NCBI RefSeq assembly: GCF_019991125.1
Contig: NZ_JAGENB010000011.1
Span: forward strand, 1 to 64,000
Origin: Phyllobacterium calauticae
GTDB taxonomy: Bacteria > Pseudomonadota > Alphaproteobacteria > Rhizobiales > Rhizobiaceae
Reading direction: 5' to 3'
DNA length: 64,000 nucleotides
Shown piece by piece: positions 33,068 through 42,009 of this stretch (positions are counted from its first letter, which is position 1; each line of letters starts with the position of its first letter). Both the position numbers and the translations under genes were made by a program. The notes under the pieces were generated by a model, which did not search any database, was not told the DNA's origin, and worked only from the letters and a program-made list of their open reading frames with translations.

Positions 33068-33322
33068 ATGGGAATCGTGATGCATGAACACGGCGACAAC
33101 AAACCGATGCGTATCGAAGACATTCAAACAATGGCTCCATTGTCCGAATTCGAAATTCGCGAACTGTTCCGGAAAATGTTGAAACTCACCGAAGATGCCC
33201 GCGGTGCGACGCCCACCGGCCGTCACGAGCTGGATGTCGTGCAAAATGTCCTGAAATTCTCGATGGCGCGGCTGAAAGAAACTGACAAGCGCGGAATAGC
33301 CAACGACAATCCGACGGGATAG
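33068..33322 (+). CDS. Small conserved hypothetical protein
   Basis: 84 residues from ATG 33068 with AAAGGA well placed. It is hydrophilic and helical (LSEFEIRELFRKMLKLTEDARG, HELDVVQNVLKFSMARLKE), without membrane segments or cysteines. I do not recognise a named family; the composition and size resemble small Rhizobiales-specific proteins. It is convergent with cysE, 21 nt between stops. Confidence 0.6.
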   Translation: MGIVMHEHGDNKPMRIEDIQTMAPLSEFEIRELFRKMLKLTEDARGATPTGRHELDVVQNVLKFSMARLKETDKRGIANDNPTG

Positions 33323-33343
33323 GCTGATCGTCTCCCGCAGGGT

Positions 33344-34153
33344 TCAGAGCCCGACATCGTAAAGAATTTGGTTCATCGAACGGGCGGGCTCCCTTTCCTG
33401 CACGCCGCCGATGACCTTGGCGGGAACACCTGCCACCGTTTTCCTGTTTTCGACGGATTTCAGGACAACCGAACCGGCGCCGATCTTGGAATTGACGCCG
33501 ATCTCGATATTGCCAAGAACGGTCGCACTGGCGCCGATGAGAACGCCATGGCGCACCTTGGGATGCCGGTCTCCCGTGTCCTTCCCCGTACCGCCCAGAG
33601 TCACGCCCTGCAGAATGGAAACATTGTCTTCGATCACGGCCGTCTCGCCGACGACGATGCCGGTGGCATGATCAAAGAACACGCCCTTTCCCATGCGCAC
33701 GGCGGGATGAATATCGACCTGCAGAACACGTGACGATCGCGATTGCAGGAAAGCAGCCATATCCTCCCGGCCGGTATTCCACAAATGATGGGCAAACCGG
33801 TGGACCTGGATCGCGTGAAACCCCTTGAGATAGAGCAGCACATGCAATGCGCTCCTCGTGGCAGGATCGCGCTCAAGGACAGCGCTGACATCCGCCTCCA
33901 TTCCGGACAGCACCGCCCGGTTCTGTTTCAGCACGTCGCTGAACAGACCCCATAGTTTTTCGCTTGTCACGACCGGGCTGGCGAGAACATCCGCCAGTTG
34001 CTGGCAAAGCGCATCCTCAGGATTGTCGAAGCGCAATACCGCATGCTGCAGAAACGCGGAAAGCGTCGGTTCGCGCTCGCTCACCGCCGCCGCCTCTGTC
34101 AGAATACGCGACCATAGTGCGCGCTTTTTTGAAACTGCCGTTGCATTGGTCAT
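33344..34153 (-). CDS. cysE: Serine O-acetyltransferase
   Basis: 269 residues from ATG 34153. The N-terminal helical domain (about 15-140, SFLQHAVLRFDNPEDAL) is followed by a left-handed beta-helix of hexapeptide repeats (about 150-245) with the catalytic-site sequences DIHPAVRMGKGVFFDHATGIVVGETAVIED and GGTGKDTGDRHPKV. It makes O-acetylserine from serine and acetyl-CoA, the precursor of cysteine. The C-terminal tail ends YDVGL; E. coli CysE ends in Ile to bind CysK. It begins 12 nt after the FAD oxidoreductase stop. Confidence 0.95.
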   Translation of the reverse strand: MTNATAVSKKRALWSRILTEAAAVSEREPTLSAFLQHAVLRFDNPEDALCQQLADVLASPVVTSEKLWGLFSDVLKQNRAVLSGMEADVSAVLERDPATRSALHVLLYLKGFHAIQVHRFAHHLWNTGREDMAAFLQSRSSRVLQVDIHPAVRMGKGVFFDHATGIVVGETAVIEDNVSILQGVTLGGTGKDTGDRHPKVRHGVLIGASATVLGNIEIGVNSKIGAGSVVLKSVENRKTVAGVPAKVIGGVQEREPARSMNQILYDVGL

Positions 34154-34165
34154 TGTGCACCACAC

Positions 34166-35497
34166 TCAAAATCCGGTGATCGGCGTTATCTTGGACCCGT
34201 CACTGAAACGGGAAAACCGGAAAGCCGCCGCGTCCACCACCGGCGCGCGCCCGGTCACGATATCGGCCATCAAACGCCCGGCAGCCGGTCCTATGCCGAA
34301 CCCATGGCCGGAAAAGCCCGTGGCGATATGAAAGCCCGGGATTTCGTCGACGGCCGAAATGACAGGTATAGCATCAGGCGTGGCGTCGATATAGCCGGCC
34401 CAGCGCTGGGCAATCTCCGCCTGATTGAACACGGGAAATGCCGCTTTGAGGCTGTCGAAAAAGCGGTTCGACAGATCGAGCGATGGCTTGGGATCAAGGA
34501 CCCGGTGATACTCGAACGGGCTCGCCTCATCCATTTTCCATTTGGCCGGCATGCGCGCCTCGTCAAAGAAACGGCCGCCCAAGCGAAAGGACAGGGAATT
34601 CCATTCCAGTTTCAGTGCCGGCAGGAACTGCCGCGCATAGCGGAATGATTTCGGCACGATATCGACAATGTTCTCGTGGCCGGAGGCAATGGTGTATCCC
34701 CCGTCCTGACGCTTGCGGATGGCAAAATCCTTGGACCAGAGCGCCGTTTCCGGGCCTCCCTGCAACGGCTTGGTGCGGATGACGGTGTTCAGCACCTTGA
34801 GTTGCGGCAGGTCGATGCCATAGAGGCCGCAAAACAGATTGGACCACGCGCCGCCGGCGAGCACGACCGCACTGCATCCGATTGTCCCCCGTTCCGTAAC
34901 AACACCGGATATCTTGCCGCCGGTTGTTTCGATGCCCCGCACCGCGCATTCCGTGAAGATGGATGCGCCTTTGTCGCGCGCCGCTTCAGCGATGGCGGGC
35001 GCCGCCTTCTGCGGTTCAGCCCGCCCATCAACGGGAGTATACAGGGCACCTTTCAGGGGCAGATGTCCGCCCGGCAGAAGATCGTCTAGCTCCTTGCCGC
35101 TGATCATGCGGCTCTCCAGCTGATAACCCTCCAGATTCTGCAGCCAGCGCTCGTTTTCCTCGTAGGATTTGTCATCCGGCGCGGTGAACAGAATGCCCGC
35201 ACGCGTATACCCGGTATCGCGGCCGAGCCGCTGATCAAAACCGGACCACAGGCGCAACGCCTCCGCCATCAGCGGCACTTCGCGCGGGTCACGGCGCGAT
35301 ATACGCACCCATCCCCAATTGCGGCTGGATTGTTCCTGGCCGATGCCGCCCTTTTCACACAGCGCCACCTTAAGGCCCCGTTCGGCCAGTTCGAGCGCCG
35401 TGGAGGCTCCTATGATACCGCCACCGACAACGACTACATCCACCTTTTCCGGAAGGTCTTCGTCACCATGAACGCGCACAACATAAGGGCCAGGCAT
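34166..35497 (-). CDS. FAD-dependent oxidoreductase of the DadA/glycine oxidase family
   Basis: 443 residues. The FAD-binding Rossmann motif VVVVGGGIIGASTALELAERG starts near residue 20, followed by an acidic E (ALCEKG) and QSSRNWGWVRISRRDPRE, typical of DAO-family oxidoreductases. The C-terminal FAD contact GFSGHGFGIGPAAGRLMADI is near residue 405. It should oxidise an amino acid or N-substituted amino acid (D-amino acid, sarcosine-like) to an imine; the substrate is unknown. It is in line with cysE, possibly one transcript. Confidence 0.85.
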   Translation of the reverse strand: MPGPYVVRVHGDEDLPEKVDVVVVGGGIIGASTALELAERGLKVALCEKGGIGQEQSSRNWGWVRISRRDPREVPLMAEALRLWSGFDQRLGRDTGYTRAGILFTAPDDKSYEENERWLQNLEGYQLESRMISGKELDDLLPGGHLPLKGALYTPVDGRAEPQKAAPAIAEAARDKGASIFTECAVRGIETTGGKISGVVTERGTIGCSAVVLAGGAWSNLFCGLYGIDLPQLKVLNTVIRTKPLQGGPETALWSKDFAIRKRQDGGYTIASGHENIVDIVPKSFRYARQFLPALKLEWNSLSFRLGGRFFDEARMPAKWKMDEASPFEYHRVLDPKPSLDLSNRFFDSLKAAFPVFNQAEIAQRWAGYIDATPDAIPVISAVDEIPGFHIATGFSGHGFGIGPAAGRLMADIVTGRAPVVDAAAFRFSRFSDGSKITPITGF

Positions 35498-35680
35498 TGA
35501 ACAGGTTTCCTCTCACCAACAATCGATCATACAGGTCTACCAGCGTTGCAACGCCGTGGCGGATGCTTTCCAGCCATGCCATTACGCCGCCGCTGCTGCA
35601 AGGTAGAGAAGATCGGTTTCGAGAGGAGGCATTGTTTTGCCAATGACCGCCTATCTCCGCAGGAATATGCTCAAACGAGC

Positions 35681-35709
35681 GTGTTTCGCGCCATGCCTGC
35701 GCGAAACAC
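35681..35709 (-). terminator. Perfect 11-bp hairpin downstream of paoC, probable terminator without T-run
   Basis: GTGTTTCGCGC (35681-35691), 7-nt loop, GCGCGAAACAC (35699-35709), 36 nt past the paoC stop. There is no T-run on either side; a small GCTC/GAGC stem follows. It separates paoABC from the FAD oxidoreductase gene on the same strand. Confidence 0.6.
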
Positions 35710-35744
35710 ATATCGTCAGATGGCTTCCTGTCTGCGGGCAGGCC

Positions 35745-38039
35745 TTACAGGAGCTTATCGAGAGTGATCGGCAGGTCCCGGATGCGTTTTCCCGTGGCAT
35801 GAAAAACCGCGTTCGCTATGGCCGGAGCCACGCCAACGATCGGCAATTCTCCAACCGCCTTGCCGCCGAGCACGGAAGCATGATGATCGGGGATACCCAC
35901 GGAGATCACCTGCAGATCCGGGATATCCGCATTGGTCGCCACGAGATAATCGCCGAGATTGTTGTTGATCACGCGGGCGTAGCGCGGATCGACGATCCCT
36001 TCCTCCAGCAGTGCCTGGCCGATGCCCATGATGATGCCGCCCCGCCATTGGCTTTCCGCCAGCTTGGGATTGTACAGGCGGCCTGAATCAAGCGCCGAGA
36101 CCATGCGCGAGACACGCACGGTGCCGAAATCCGCATCAACCCGCACCTCGACAAAATGCGCGCACCAGCTGTGCAGGGAATAGCCGCCTTCCGTTGGCGG
36201 CTTCATCGCCATCATGGTGGTGAAGTTGTTGTAGCGGTCCTGCGTGTTCTTCTTGTCTTCCGGCAGGGTATCGCGCAACGCCTCGACCCTTTCCTGCCCG
36301 ATGACACGCATGAAATCGGCGATGGAAATATTGGGCTTTTCACTCCGCGGCGTCGAAATCACGCCATCGGCAATGGTCAGGGTATTGGTCTGCTGATCGA
36401 GAAAAGGCGAACTCGGATGATTGAGCGCAAGACCGATCAGTTCATCGCGTGCCGCGTGGGCTGCCTTGTGGACAGCGCCCGTCATCAGGTTGGCAAGTTG
36501 CGAGCCGCCGGCAACCGGTGCCCGGGGCAAGGCGGAGTCTCCGAGTTTCACGCGAACCCGGTCAACCGGAATGCCCAGAACCTCAGCGGCGGTCTGGGCA
36601 AGGATCGTATAGGTTCCCTGCCCCATGTCGATGCTGCTGCTCGCGACCTCCGCCGTGCCATCGGCAAGAATGCGGACCAGCGCCTCACCGGGTGTGCGCC
36701 GCACCGGATAGGTCCCTGCCGCGACACCCCAGCCGATCAGTTGGTTGCCTTCGCGCATCGAACGCGGTGCCGGCGAGCGCTTTGACCAGCCGAAGGCTTC
36801 CGCACCTGCGGCGAAAGCCTCCCGCAGCCGGCGGGTCGACCAGGGAATTTTCGCCTCCGGATCTTCCTCGGCATAGTTCAGCAGGCGGATCTGCAGGGGA
36901 TCGATGCCCACTTCATAGGCAAGCTCATCGATCGCCGATTCAATGCCGAACGCGCTGGGGTTTTCTCCCGGCGCCCGCAGGGCACCCGGGGTGACCGTGT
37001 TGAGCGGAATGACATTCTGCCGCGAGCTGAAATTGGGCACCGCATACATAATCGCGGTGACAGAACCGAGCGGCTCGACCGCAACGCCAAGCATCGATGT
37101 CTCGTTGACGCCATGCTGCACGATGGAAAGGAGTTTGCCCTCCCTGGTTGCCCCAAGAGCCAATGTCTGACGGGTGGCGGGACGGCCGCCATAGGCGGTG
37201 AAGGTTTGCGGACGTGTGACCACAAGCTTCACCGGTTTGCCAAGCATCCGCGCAGCGATCGCGGCAACGGCGCCATGCGGCAGCGACAGCGCTTTCGAGC
37301 CGAAGCCGCCGCCGATATAGGGCGAGATCATGCGGACATTCTCGAACGGTATGTCGAACCATTCGGCGTAAGAACGGGCCATGCCGTCGATCCATTGGCT
37401 TGGCTCCCATAGCGTGAGGCTGTCCCCCTCCCACTGCGCGATGATGCCGTGCGGTTCGATGGCAACATTGTATTCGCGCGGCGTCCGGTATTCCTGTTCG
37501 ATCCGCACCGGAGCCTCGGCCAATGCCTTCTCGGCATCGCCCCGGGACATCGTCATGCGCTCGATCGGCACCCCGTCCCCGGCCCTGGGGTCGTCGAGGC
37601 CGTAAACATGCTCCTTTTCCTCATAGGTGACCCTGATGAGGGCGGCGGCAGCCGTGGCCTGCTCCAGGGTTTCGGCCACAACGGCAGCGATGTGCTGGCC
37701 ATTGAAGCTCACAATCCTCGGCAGCGCCAGAAACGGACCTTCCGGGCCGGGCGTACCGGCCCACGTCGTCGCTGACTTCAGCGGCATGATATTGTCGGGC
37801 GTCAACACCAGGAGCACGCCCGGCGATGCTTCCGCAGCCTTGGCATCGACGGATGTTACGATACCGGCTGCAATCGTGCTCTGCACCGTTACGGCATGGA
37901 CCAGCCCCTCGATCTGATGTTCGACCGCATAGGTCGCACCGCCGGTGATTTTGGCGGGGCCATCGAGCCTTGACAGGCGTCCGCCGAGATTGCCGTCGGA
38001 TGCATCGCCATGCTTGGCCTTTGGATTGATGAAAGTCAT
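35745..38039 (-). CDS. paoC: PaoC-like molybdopterin-binding subunit of periplasmic aldehyde oxidoreductase
   Basis: 764 residues of the xanthine oxidase family large subunit: the N-terminal aldehyde-oxidase hammerhead domain (about 20-130), then Moco-binding domains with GGGFGSK near 240, GALRAPGENPSAFGIESAIDELA near 355 and the catalytic Glu in GGKAVGELPIVGVAPAIANA near 725. PaoABC oxidises aromatic aldehydes to acids with the molybdenum cytosine dinucleotide cofactor. The start overlaps paoB (ATGA). The maturation factor PaoD is not in the window. Confidence 0.92.
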   Translation of the reverse strand: MTFINPKAKHGDASDGNLGGRLSRLDGPAKITGGATYAVEHQIEGLVHAVTVQSTIAAGIVTSVDAKAAEASPGVLLVLTPDNIMPLKSATTWAGTPGPEGPFLALPRIVSFNGQHIAAVVAETLEQATAAAALIRVTYEEKEHVYGLDDPRAGDGVPIERMTMSRGDAEKALAEAPVRIEQEYRTPREYNVAIEPHGIIAQWEGDSLTLWEPSQWIDGMARSYAEWFDIPFENVRMISPYIGGGFGSKALSLPHGAVAAIAARMLGKPVKLVVTRPQTFTAYGGRPATRQTLALGATREGKLLSIVQHGVNETSMLGVAVEPLGSVTAIMYAVPNFSSRQNVIPLNTVTPGALRAPGENPSAFGIESAIDELAYEVGIDPLQIRLLNYAEEDPEAKIPWSTRRLREAFAAGAEAFGWSKRSPAPRSMREGNQLIGWGVAAGTYPVRRTPGEALVRILADGTAEVASSSIDMGQGTYTILAQTAAEVLGIPVDRVRVKLGDSALPRAPVAGGSQLANLMTGAVHKAAHAARDELIGLALNHPSSPFLDQQTNTLTIADGVISTPRSEKPNISIADFMRVIGQERVEALRDTLPEDKKNTQDRYNNFTTMMAMKPPTEGGYSLHSWCAHFVEVRVDADFGTVRVSRMVSALDSGRLYNPKLAESQWRGGIIMGIGQALLEEGIVDPRYARVINNNLGDYLVATNADIPDLQVISVGIPDHHASVLGGKAVGELPIVGVAPAIANAVFHATGKRIRDLPITLDKLL

Positions 38040-39019
38040 GCCAGACCTCCCAGTTGCAGGACAGCGCGCGTGATCACACGCGGGGCGAGATCGATCTTGT
38101 AGTGGTTCGCGCCATGATCAGCCGCGCCTTGCATGGAAAGGAGACTGGCCTGACGGACCAGCTCCGGTTCCAGCACCTTGCCGATCAATGCCGCCTCCAC
38201 CGCGCGGGCCCGCCACGGCTTCGTTGCAACGCCCCCAAGGGCTATGCGCACATCGCGAACCGTCCTTCCGTCGGCATCCAGTTCCAGCCCGACAGCGGCG
38301 CTGGCGGCAGCAAACTCATAGGACTGCCGGTCGCGGACCTTGAGGTAAGTGGAGCGCCGGGCGGCGGCTGATAGCGGTATTGTTACGGAGGTGATGATTT
38401 CGCCGCGCTCCATGGCGTGTTCGCGATCCGGATGATTGCCGGGCAGCAGGAAGAAGTCATCGATCGGTATCTCGCGGCTTCCCAGATGCACAACCGCATC
38501 AAAGGCAACCAGCGCGACAGCCAGATCGCCCGGATAGGTGGCAATGCAGGCGTCGCTCGTTCCCATAACCGCGTGATTGCGGGTCACGCCGCCAAGGGCA
38601 GTGCACCCGGAGCCGGGACTGCGCTTGTTGCAGGCGGGAAATACGGCCGCATCACGGAAATAGGGACAGCGCGTGCGCTGCAGCAGGTTGCCGCCAATGG
38701 TCGCCATGTTGCGGATTTGCGCGGAGGCTGCCAGCGCCAGCGATTGCGTGACGGCCGGAAAGGCGTCCAGCATTGCGGGATGATCGGCCACCGCACTCAT
38801 GCGGGCAAGCGATCCGATCGATGCCCTGGTCCTGTCGACCTCTATGCGGTCAAGGCCAGTGAGATGCGTGATATCGACGACGGTTTCCGGTTCGGCAACC
38901 CCGCATTTGGCAAGATCAAGCAATGTGGTGCCGCCGGCCAGGATCATGCTCCCGGCAAGCGCTGCGGCCGTGCGCGCCTCGTCCGCCGAACCTGCACGCA
39001 GATAGGTGAAATTCTTCAT
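38036..39019 (-). CDS. paoB: PaoB-like FAD subunit of aldehyde oxidoreductase
   Basis: 327 residues, the FAD-binding medium subunit of the xanthine oxidase family (ILAGGTTLLDLAKCGV near 27, NMATIGGNLLQ near 104). It carries the extra cysteines C118, C130, C139 and C158 (RCPYFRD, ACNKRSPGSGC, DACIATYPGD), the pattern that coordinates a [4Fe-4S] cluster in E. coli PaoB and sets this apart from ordinary xanthine dehydrogenases. Coupled by ATGA overlaps to paoA and paoC. Confidence 0.92.
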   Translation of the reverse strand: MKNFTYLRAGSADEARTAAALAGSMILAGGTTLLDLAKCGVAEPETVVDITHLTGLDRIEVDRTRASIGSLARMSAVADHPAMLDAFPAVTQSLALAASAQIRNMATIGGNLLQRTRCPYFRDAAVFPACNKRSPGSGCTALGGVTRNHAVMGTSDACIATYPGDLAVALVAFDAVVHLGSREIPIDDFFLLPGNHPDREHAMERGEIITSVTIPLSAAARRSTYLKVRDRQSYEFAAASAAVGLELDADGRTVRDVRIALGGVATKPWRARAVEAALIGKVLEPELVRQASLLSMQGAADHGANHYKIDLAPRVITRAVLQLGGLA

Positions 39020-39492
39020 GATGCGGCCTCCGCAGCTTCACGGACAGCAGCCACGATATGGGAATAGGCCCCGCACCGGCAGAGGTTGCCCGACATATAT
39101 TCACGAATCTCGTTGTCAGATCCCGCATGTCCTTCGCGAATGCAGGCAACCGCCGACATGATCTGTCCCGGCGTGCAATAACCGCACTGAAAGGCATCAT
39201 GCTCGAGAAAGGCTGCCTGGACAGGATGCAATTCGCCATTTTCTGCCGCGATGCCTTCAATCGTGGTGATCGCGCGGCCCTCGGCCTGGGCGGCAAGTGT
39301 CAGGCAGGCGAGCACGCGTTTGCCATCGATGTGAACGGTGCAGGCGCCGCACTGTCCCTGATCGCAGCCCTTCTTGGTTCCGGTCAGACCAATATGCTCG
39401 CGCAGGGCGTCCAGCAGCGTCACACGCGGCTCGACGGCAAGCTGCTGCTCCCTGCCATTGATGTTCAGCTTCAAGTCGATTGTTCCGGTCAT
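39016..39492 (-). CDS. paoA: PaoA-like [2Fe-2S] subunit of aldehyde oxidoreductase
   Basis: 158 residues with two [2Fe-2S] clusters: the plant-type set C43, C48, C51, C63 (GCDQGQCGACTVHIDGKRVLAC) and the alpha-helical set C103, C106, C138, C140 (CGYCTPGQ, LCRCG). E. coli PaoA has a Tat signal; none is present here, since the domain begins at about residue 5, so this enzyme is probably cytoplasmic. First gene of the operon, divergent from tetR. Confidence 0.92.
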   Translation of the reverse strand: MTGTIDLKLNINGREQQLAVEPRVTLLDALREHIGLTGTKKGCDQGQCGACTVHIDGKRVLACLTLAAQAEGRAITTIEGIAAENGELHPVQAAFLEHDAFQCGYCTPGQIMSAVACIREGHAGSDNEIREYMSGNLCRCGAYSHIVAAVREAAEAAS

Positions 39493-39643
39493 TCTATTGC
39501 TCCTGCTGTAGCGGATGCAGATTCAGTCAGCGGCCCGGGATGCGGACACCTGCCGCCTGCCAGAAAGTTCAAAACCAGCCTATGCGTATGAGAGACATGA
39601 CACCGGCACCGATTCTGCGATAAGAAGGCAAACGGACTCCACT

Positions 39644-39665
39644 TAAACGGAGGGGCCTCCGCTTA
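39644..39665. promoter_or_regulatory. Inverted-repeat operator between paoA and the TetR gene
   Basis: TAAACGGAGG (39644-39653), two central bases, CCTCCGCTTA (39656-39665): a 22-bp dyad with one mismatched pair. A further AAACGGA occurs at 39629-39635. It lies 34 nt before the tetR start and about 150 nt from paoA, a likely TetR binding site controlling the divergent genes. Confidence 0.68.
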
Positions 39666-39698
39666 TCTTAAGACCTTGTTGCTCGTGGTCAAGCCCCC

Positions 39699-40337
39699 AT
39701 GAGCATGGAGCAGATTTTGGTTGTCAAGCCGCCAGAAAATTCCGAGCCAACCCCGTCGGCAGCCAAGGGCATGCGCGCCGACGCACGACGCAACCGGGAA
39801 AAACTGCTTGAGGTCGCGGCAGCGGTTTTCTCGGAACGCGGCATTGAAGGCTCCCTCGAAGACATCGCGCGGCGCGCCGGTGTTGGCATCGGTACACTCT
39901 ACCGTCATTTCCCGACGCGCGAACATCTCGTCGAAGTGGTTTACCGCCGCGAAGTCGAGAGTCTCTGTGCGGCAGCGGGCGAATTGTCCCTGAGCCATGC
40001 GCCGGATGTGGCTCTCGAGGAGTGGATGCAGCGGTTTGTCGGCTATATCGCCGCGAAAAGAGGCATGGCAAACAGCCTGCGCATGCTGGTCAACACGAAC
40101 TCCGAACTTTTTGCCGAGAGTTCCGGCATGGTCTCCGTCGCCCTGCGCAATCTCGTGGAAGCGGCCGCAAATCAGAATCTCATCAGGCGGGACATCGACA
40201 GCACCGACCTGCTGCATGCCCTCTTCACCATCTATTCCATTCCAGACGCTCCCGACTGGCATGAGCGTTCCCGCCGTTTGGTGAAACTGCTGATGGATGG
40301 TCTGCGGTGGGGTGCCGGGGCGAAACGCGCCCCCTGA
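39699..40337 (+). CDS. TetR-family regulator, divergent from paoABC
   Basis: 212 residues. The helix-turn-helix domain is at about 25-85 (REKLLEVAAAVFSERGIEGSLEDIARRAGVGIGTLYRHFPTREHLVE), and the C-terminal helical ligand/dimer domain follows (about 95-205). The divergent arrangement and the dyad between the genes suggest that it represses paoABC and itself, released by an aldehyde or related compound. It might alternatively control the efflux operon downstream. Confidence 0.88.
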   Translation: MSMEQILVVKPPENSEPTPSAAKGMRADARRNREKLLEVAAAVFSERGIEGSLEDIARRAGVGIGTLYRHFPTREHLVEVVYRREVESLCAAAGELSLSHAPDVALEEWMQRFVGYIAAKRGMANSLRMLVNTNSELFAESSGMVSVALRNLVEAAANQNLIRRDIDSTDLLHALFTIYSIPDAPDWHERSRRLVKLLMDGLRWGAGAKRAP

Positions 40338-40598
40338 AACGGCGGTTTTTCAAGCCTAAATCCGCGTCTGAGCAGCCGCTCCATCATGTTCCCGCAATCC
40401 TCGCATGCAACGATGCGCGGACAATTGGATGTGAGAAGCAATGCCTGCAGTTACAACACCGAGCGCGATTGGGAAAAACGTTCGTTCCCGCGGCTTCCAC
40501 GACCATGGCTGTGCCCGAAATACCGGGTGCCCGGTCCAAGGTCGCGTGCGTGAGATTTGACATTGCCCCTTGCCCCATTGCTCTGTCGCCATGCGTGC

Positions 40599-42005
40599 GT
40601 GAAGACCATCTGCGTCCTTGCCGGTGCGGCGATGCTGACCGCTTGCCAGAATGATGCATCAGGCCTGGCTCTTTCGGCGCCCAGCCTGCCGGCGCGCTAT
40701 GCGACTGCCGCGAAGATGCCTGCTGGCCGACAGCGGGACCTGCGCGACTGGTGGCAGACTTTCAGCGATCCGGTCCTGAGCGGGCTCGTCGTGCGTTCGC
40801 TTGGACAGAACCTCACCATCGTCCAGGCGAAACAGCAGCTTGTCGCCGCACGAACGATGGCGCGGACATCAAGAACGCTTTTCATGCCCACCGCCGACGT
40901 ATCGGGCACAGCCAATGCCGGAACGGGTTCGACCAAATCGCAGGAACTGCTGCGCCGTCCGGTTCAGCTCAACCTTGAAGTGGGCTGGGAGCTTGGCCTG
41001 TTTGGCTTGAGCGAGAACACACAGCGGGCAGCCAAGGCATCCGCCGACATGGTCGCCGAGGACGTCGAAGCGGCACGCATTGCCGTTGCCGCCGAAATTG
41101 CCAGCGCTTACGTGCGCCTGCGCGCGCTGCAGGAGCGCGAGGCGATCGCCCGCGCCTCCCTTGCCCTGATCGAGCGCGATGGCAAGCTTGCCGCGGTCAA
41201 ATACCGTTCCGGCCTCGCCGCCGCATCGGACGCGGAGGAATCCCGGATAAGCCTTGGCGATGCCAAGGCGGAGCAGGCCCGGTTCCAGATGCAGATCGAC
41301 GTCACCCTGCAGCAGATTGCCACCCTTCTCGGGACCACGCAGATCGACACCTCCCTGCAGCATGCAAAACCTCAACCCGTCGCCCGGCTCGACCCCGTCA
41401 CAGGCCGTCCGGCGGACCTCCTGCGCGCCCGTCCGGATGTCAGGCGGGCCGAACTTGCAACCGTGCGTGCTGCCGCCGATATCGGCATCGCCCAGGCCGA
41501 TCTCTACCCAAAACTCCGCCTGAGCGGTATTGTCGGTGTTGGCGGTCCGTCCAACGGTTCGCCGTTCGGCATCTTGGGCGGGCCGTCGGTTCAAATTCCG
41601 GTTTTCGATCAGGGACGGCGGCGCGACGTCGTTGCGGCGCGGCAGGCTCAGTTCGACGAAGCTGTTGCGGCCTACCGGCAGACTGTTCTCGTTGCCTATG
41701 AGGAAGCATCATCCGCGCTGCGGGCGTGGTCGGCCGTTCATGCCACGACCCGGCAACTGAACGCGAATCTGGCGTCCGCGCAAAAAATGCGGTCTGCAAC
41801 CACGGTCCTCGAACGGGAAGGCCTGAGCGACGGATCCAAGTCGATTGGCTCGGCGATGCGCGTCCTGGCGCAGCGCAAGCAACTGGCCGAGGCGCAGGAA
41901 GCCGAAGCGCTCGCCCTGATCACATTCTACAAGGCCATCGGCGGCGCTTCGCCCCTGACGACCAGCACGCAAGACGCCGCCCCCACCCGGCAACGGAAGG
42001 GGTAA
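40599..42005 (+). CDS. NodT-type outer-membrane efflux lipoprotein
   Basis: 468 residues from GTG 40599 (KTICVLAGAAMLTAC), chosen because the lipobox LTAC then follows a normal signal; the frame opens at 40557. No strong ribosome site is seen, so the start is uncertain. Two OEP repeats (about 70-260 and 280-455) with RPDVRRAELATVRAAADIGIAQADLYPKL mark a TolC/NodT-family channel. It is 4 nt upstream of the permease gene and is the outer-membrane exit of a tripartite ABC exporter. Confidence 0.86.
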   Translation: MKTICVLAGAAMLTACQNDASGLALSAPSLPARYATAAKMPAGRQRDLRDWWQTFSDPVLSGLVVRSLGQNLTIVQAKQQLVAARTMARTSRTLFMPTADVSGTANAGTGSTKSQELLRRPVQLNLEVGWELGLFGLSENTQRAAKASADMVAEDVEAARIAVAAEIASAYVRLRALQEREAIARASLALIERDGKLAAVKYRSGLAAASDAEESRISLGDAKAEQARFQMQIDVTLQQIATLLGTTQIDTSLQHAKPQPVARLDPVTGRPADLLRARPDVRRAELATVRAAADIGIAQADLYPKLRLSGIVGVGGPSNGSPFGILGGPSVQIPVFDQGRRRDVVAARQAQFDEAVAAYRQTVLVAYEEASSALRAWSAVHATTRQLNANLASAQKMRSATTVLEREGLSDGSKSIGSAMRVLAQRKQLAEAQEAEALALITFYKAIGGASPLTTSTQDAAPTRQRKG

Positions 42006-42009
42006 CCGG

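Noticed and set aside
35463-35711. 82-codon minus-strand frame between paoC and the FAD oxidoreductase gene
   Set aside because: It crosses the strong 11-bp hairpin and the FAD gene start, lacks a ribosome site and shows no family features.
40522-40535. ACCGGG-TG-CCCGGT dyad upstream of the efflux operon
   Set aside because: A clear short dyad, but GC-rich 6-bp arms are common in this composition and nothing links it to the promoter or to a regulator.
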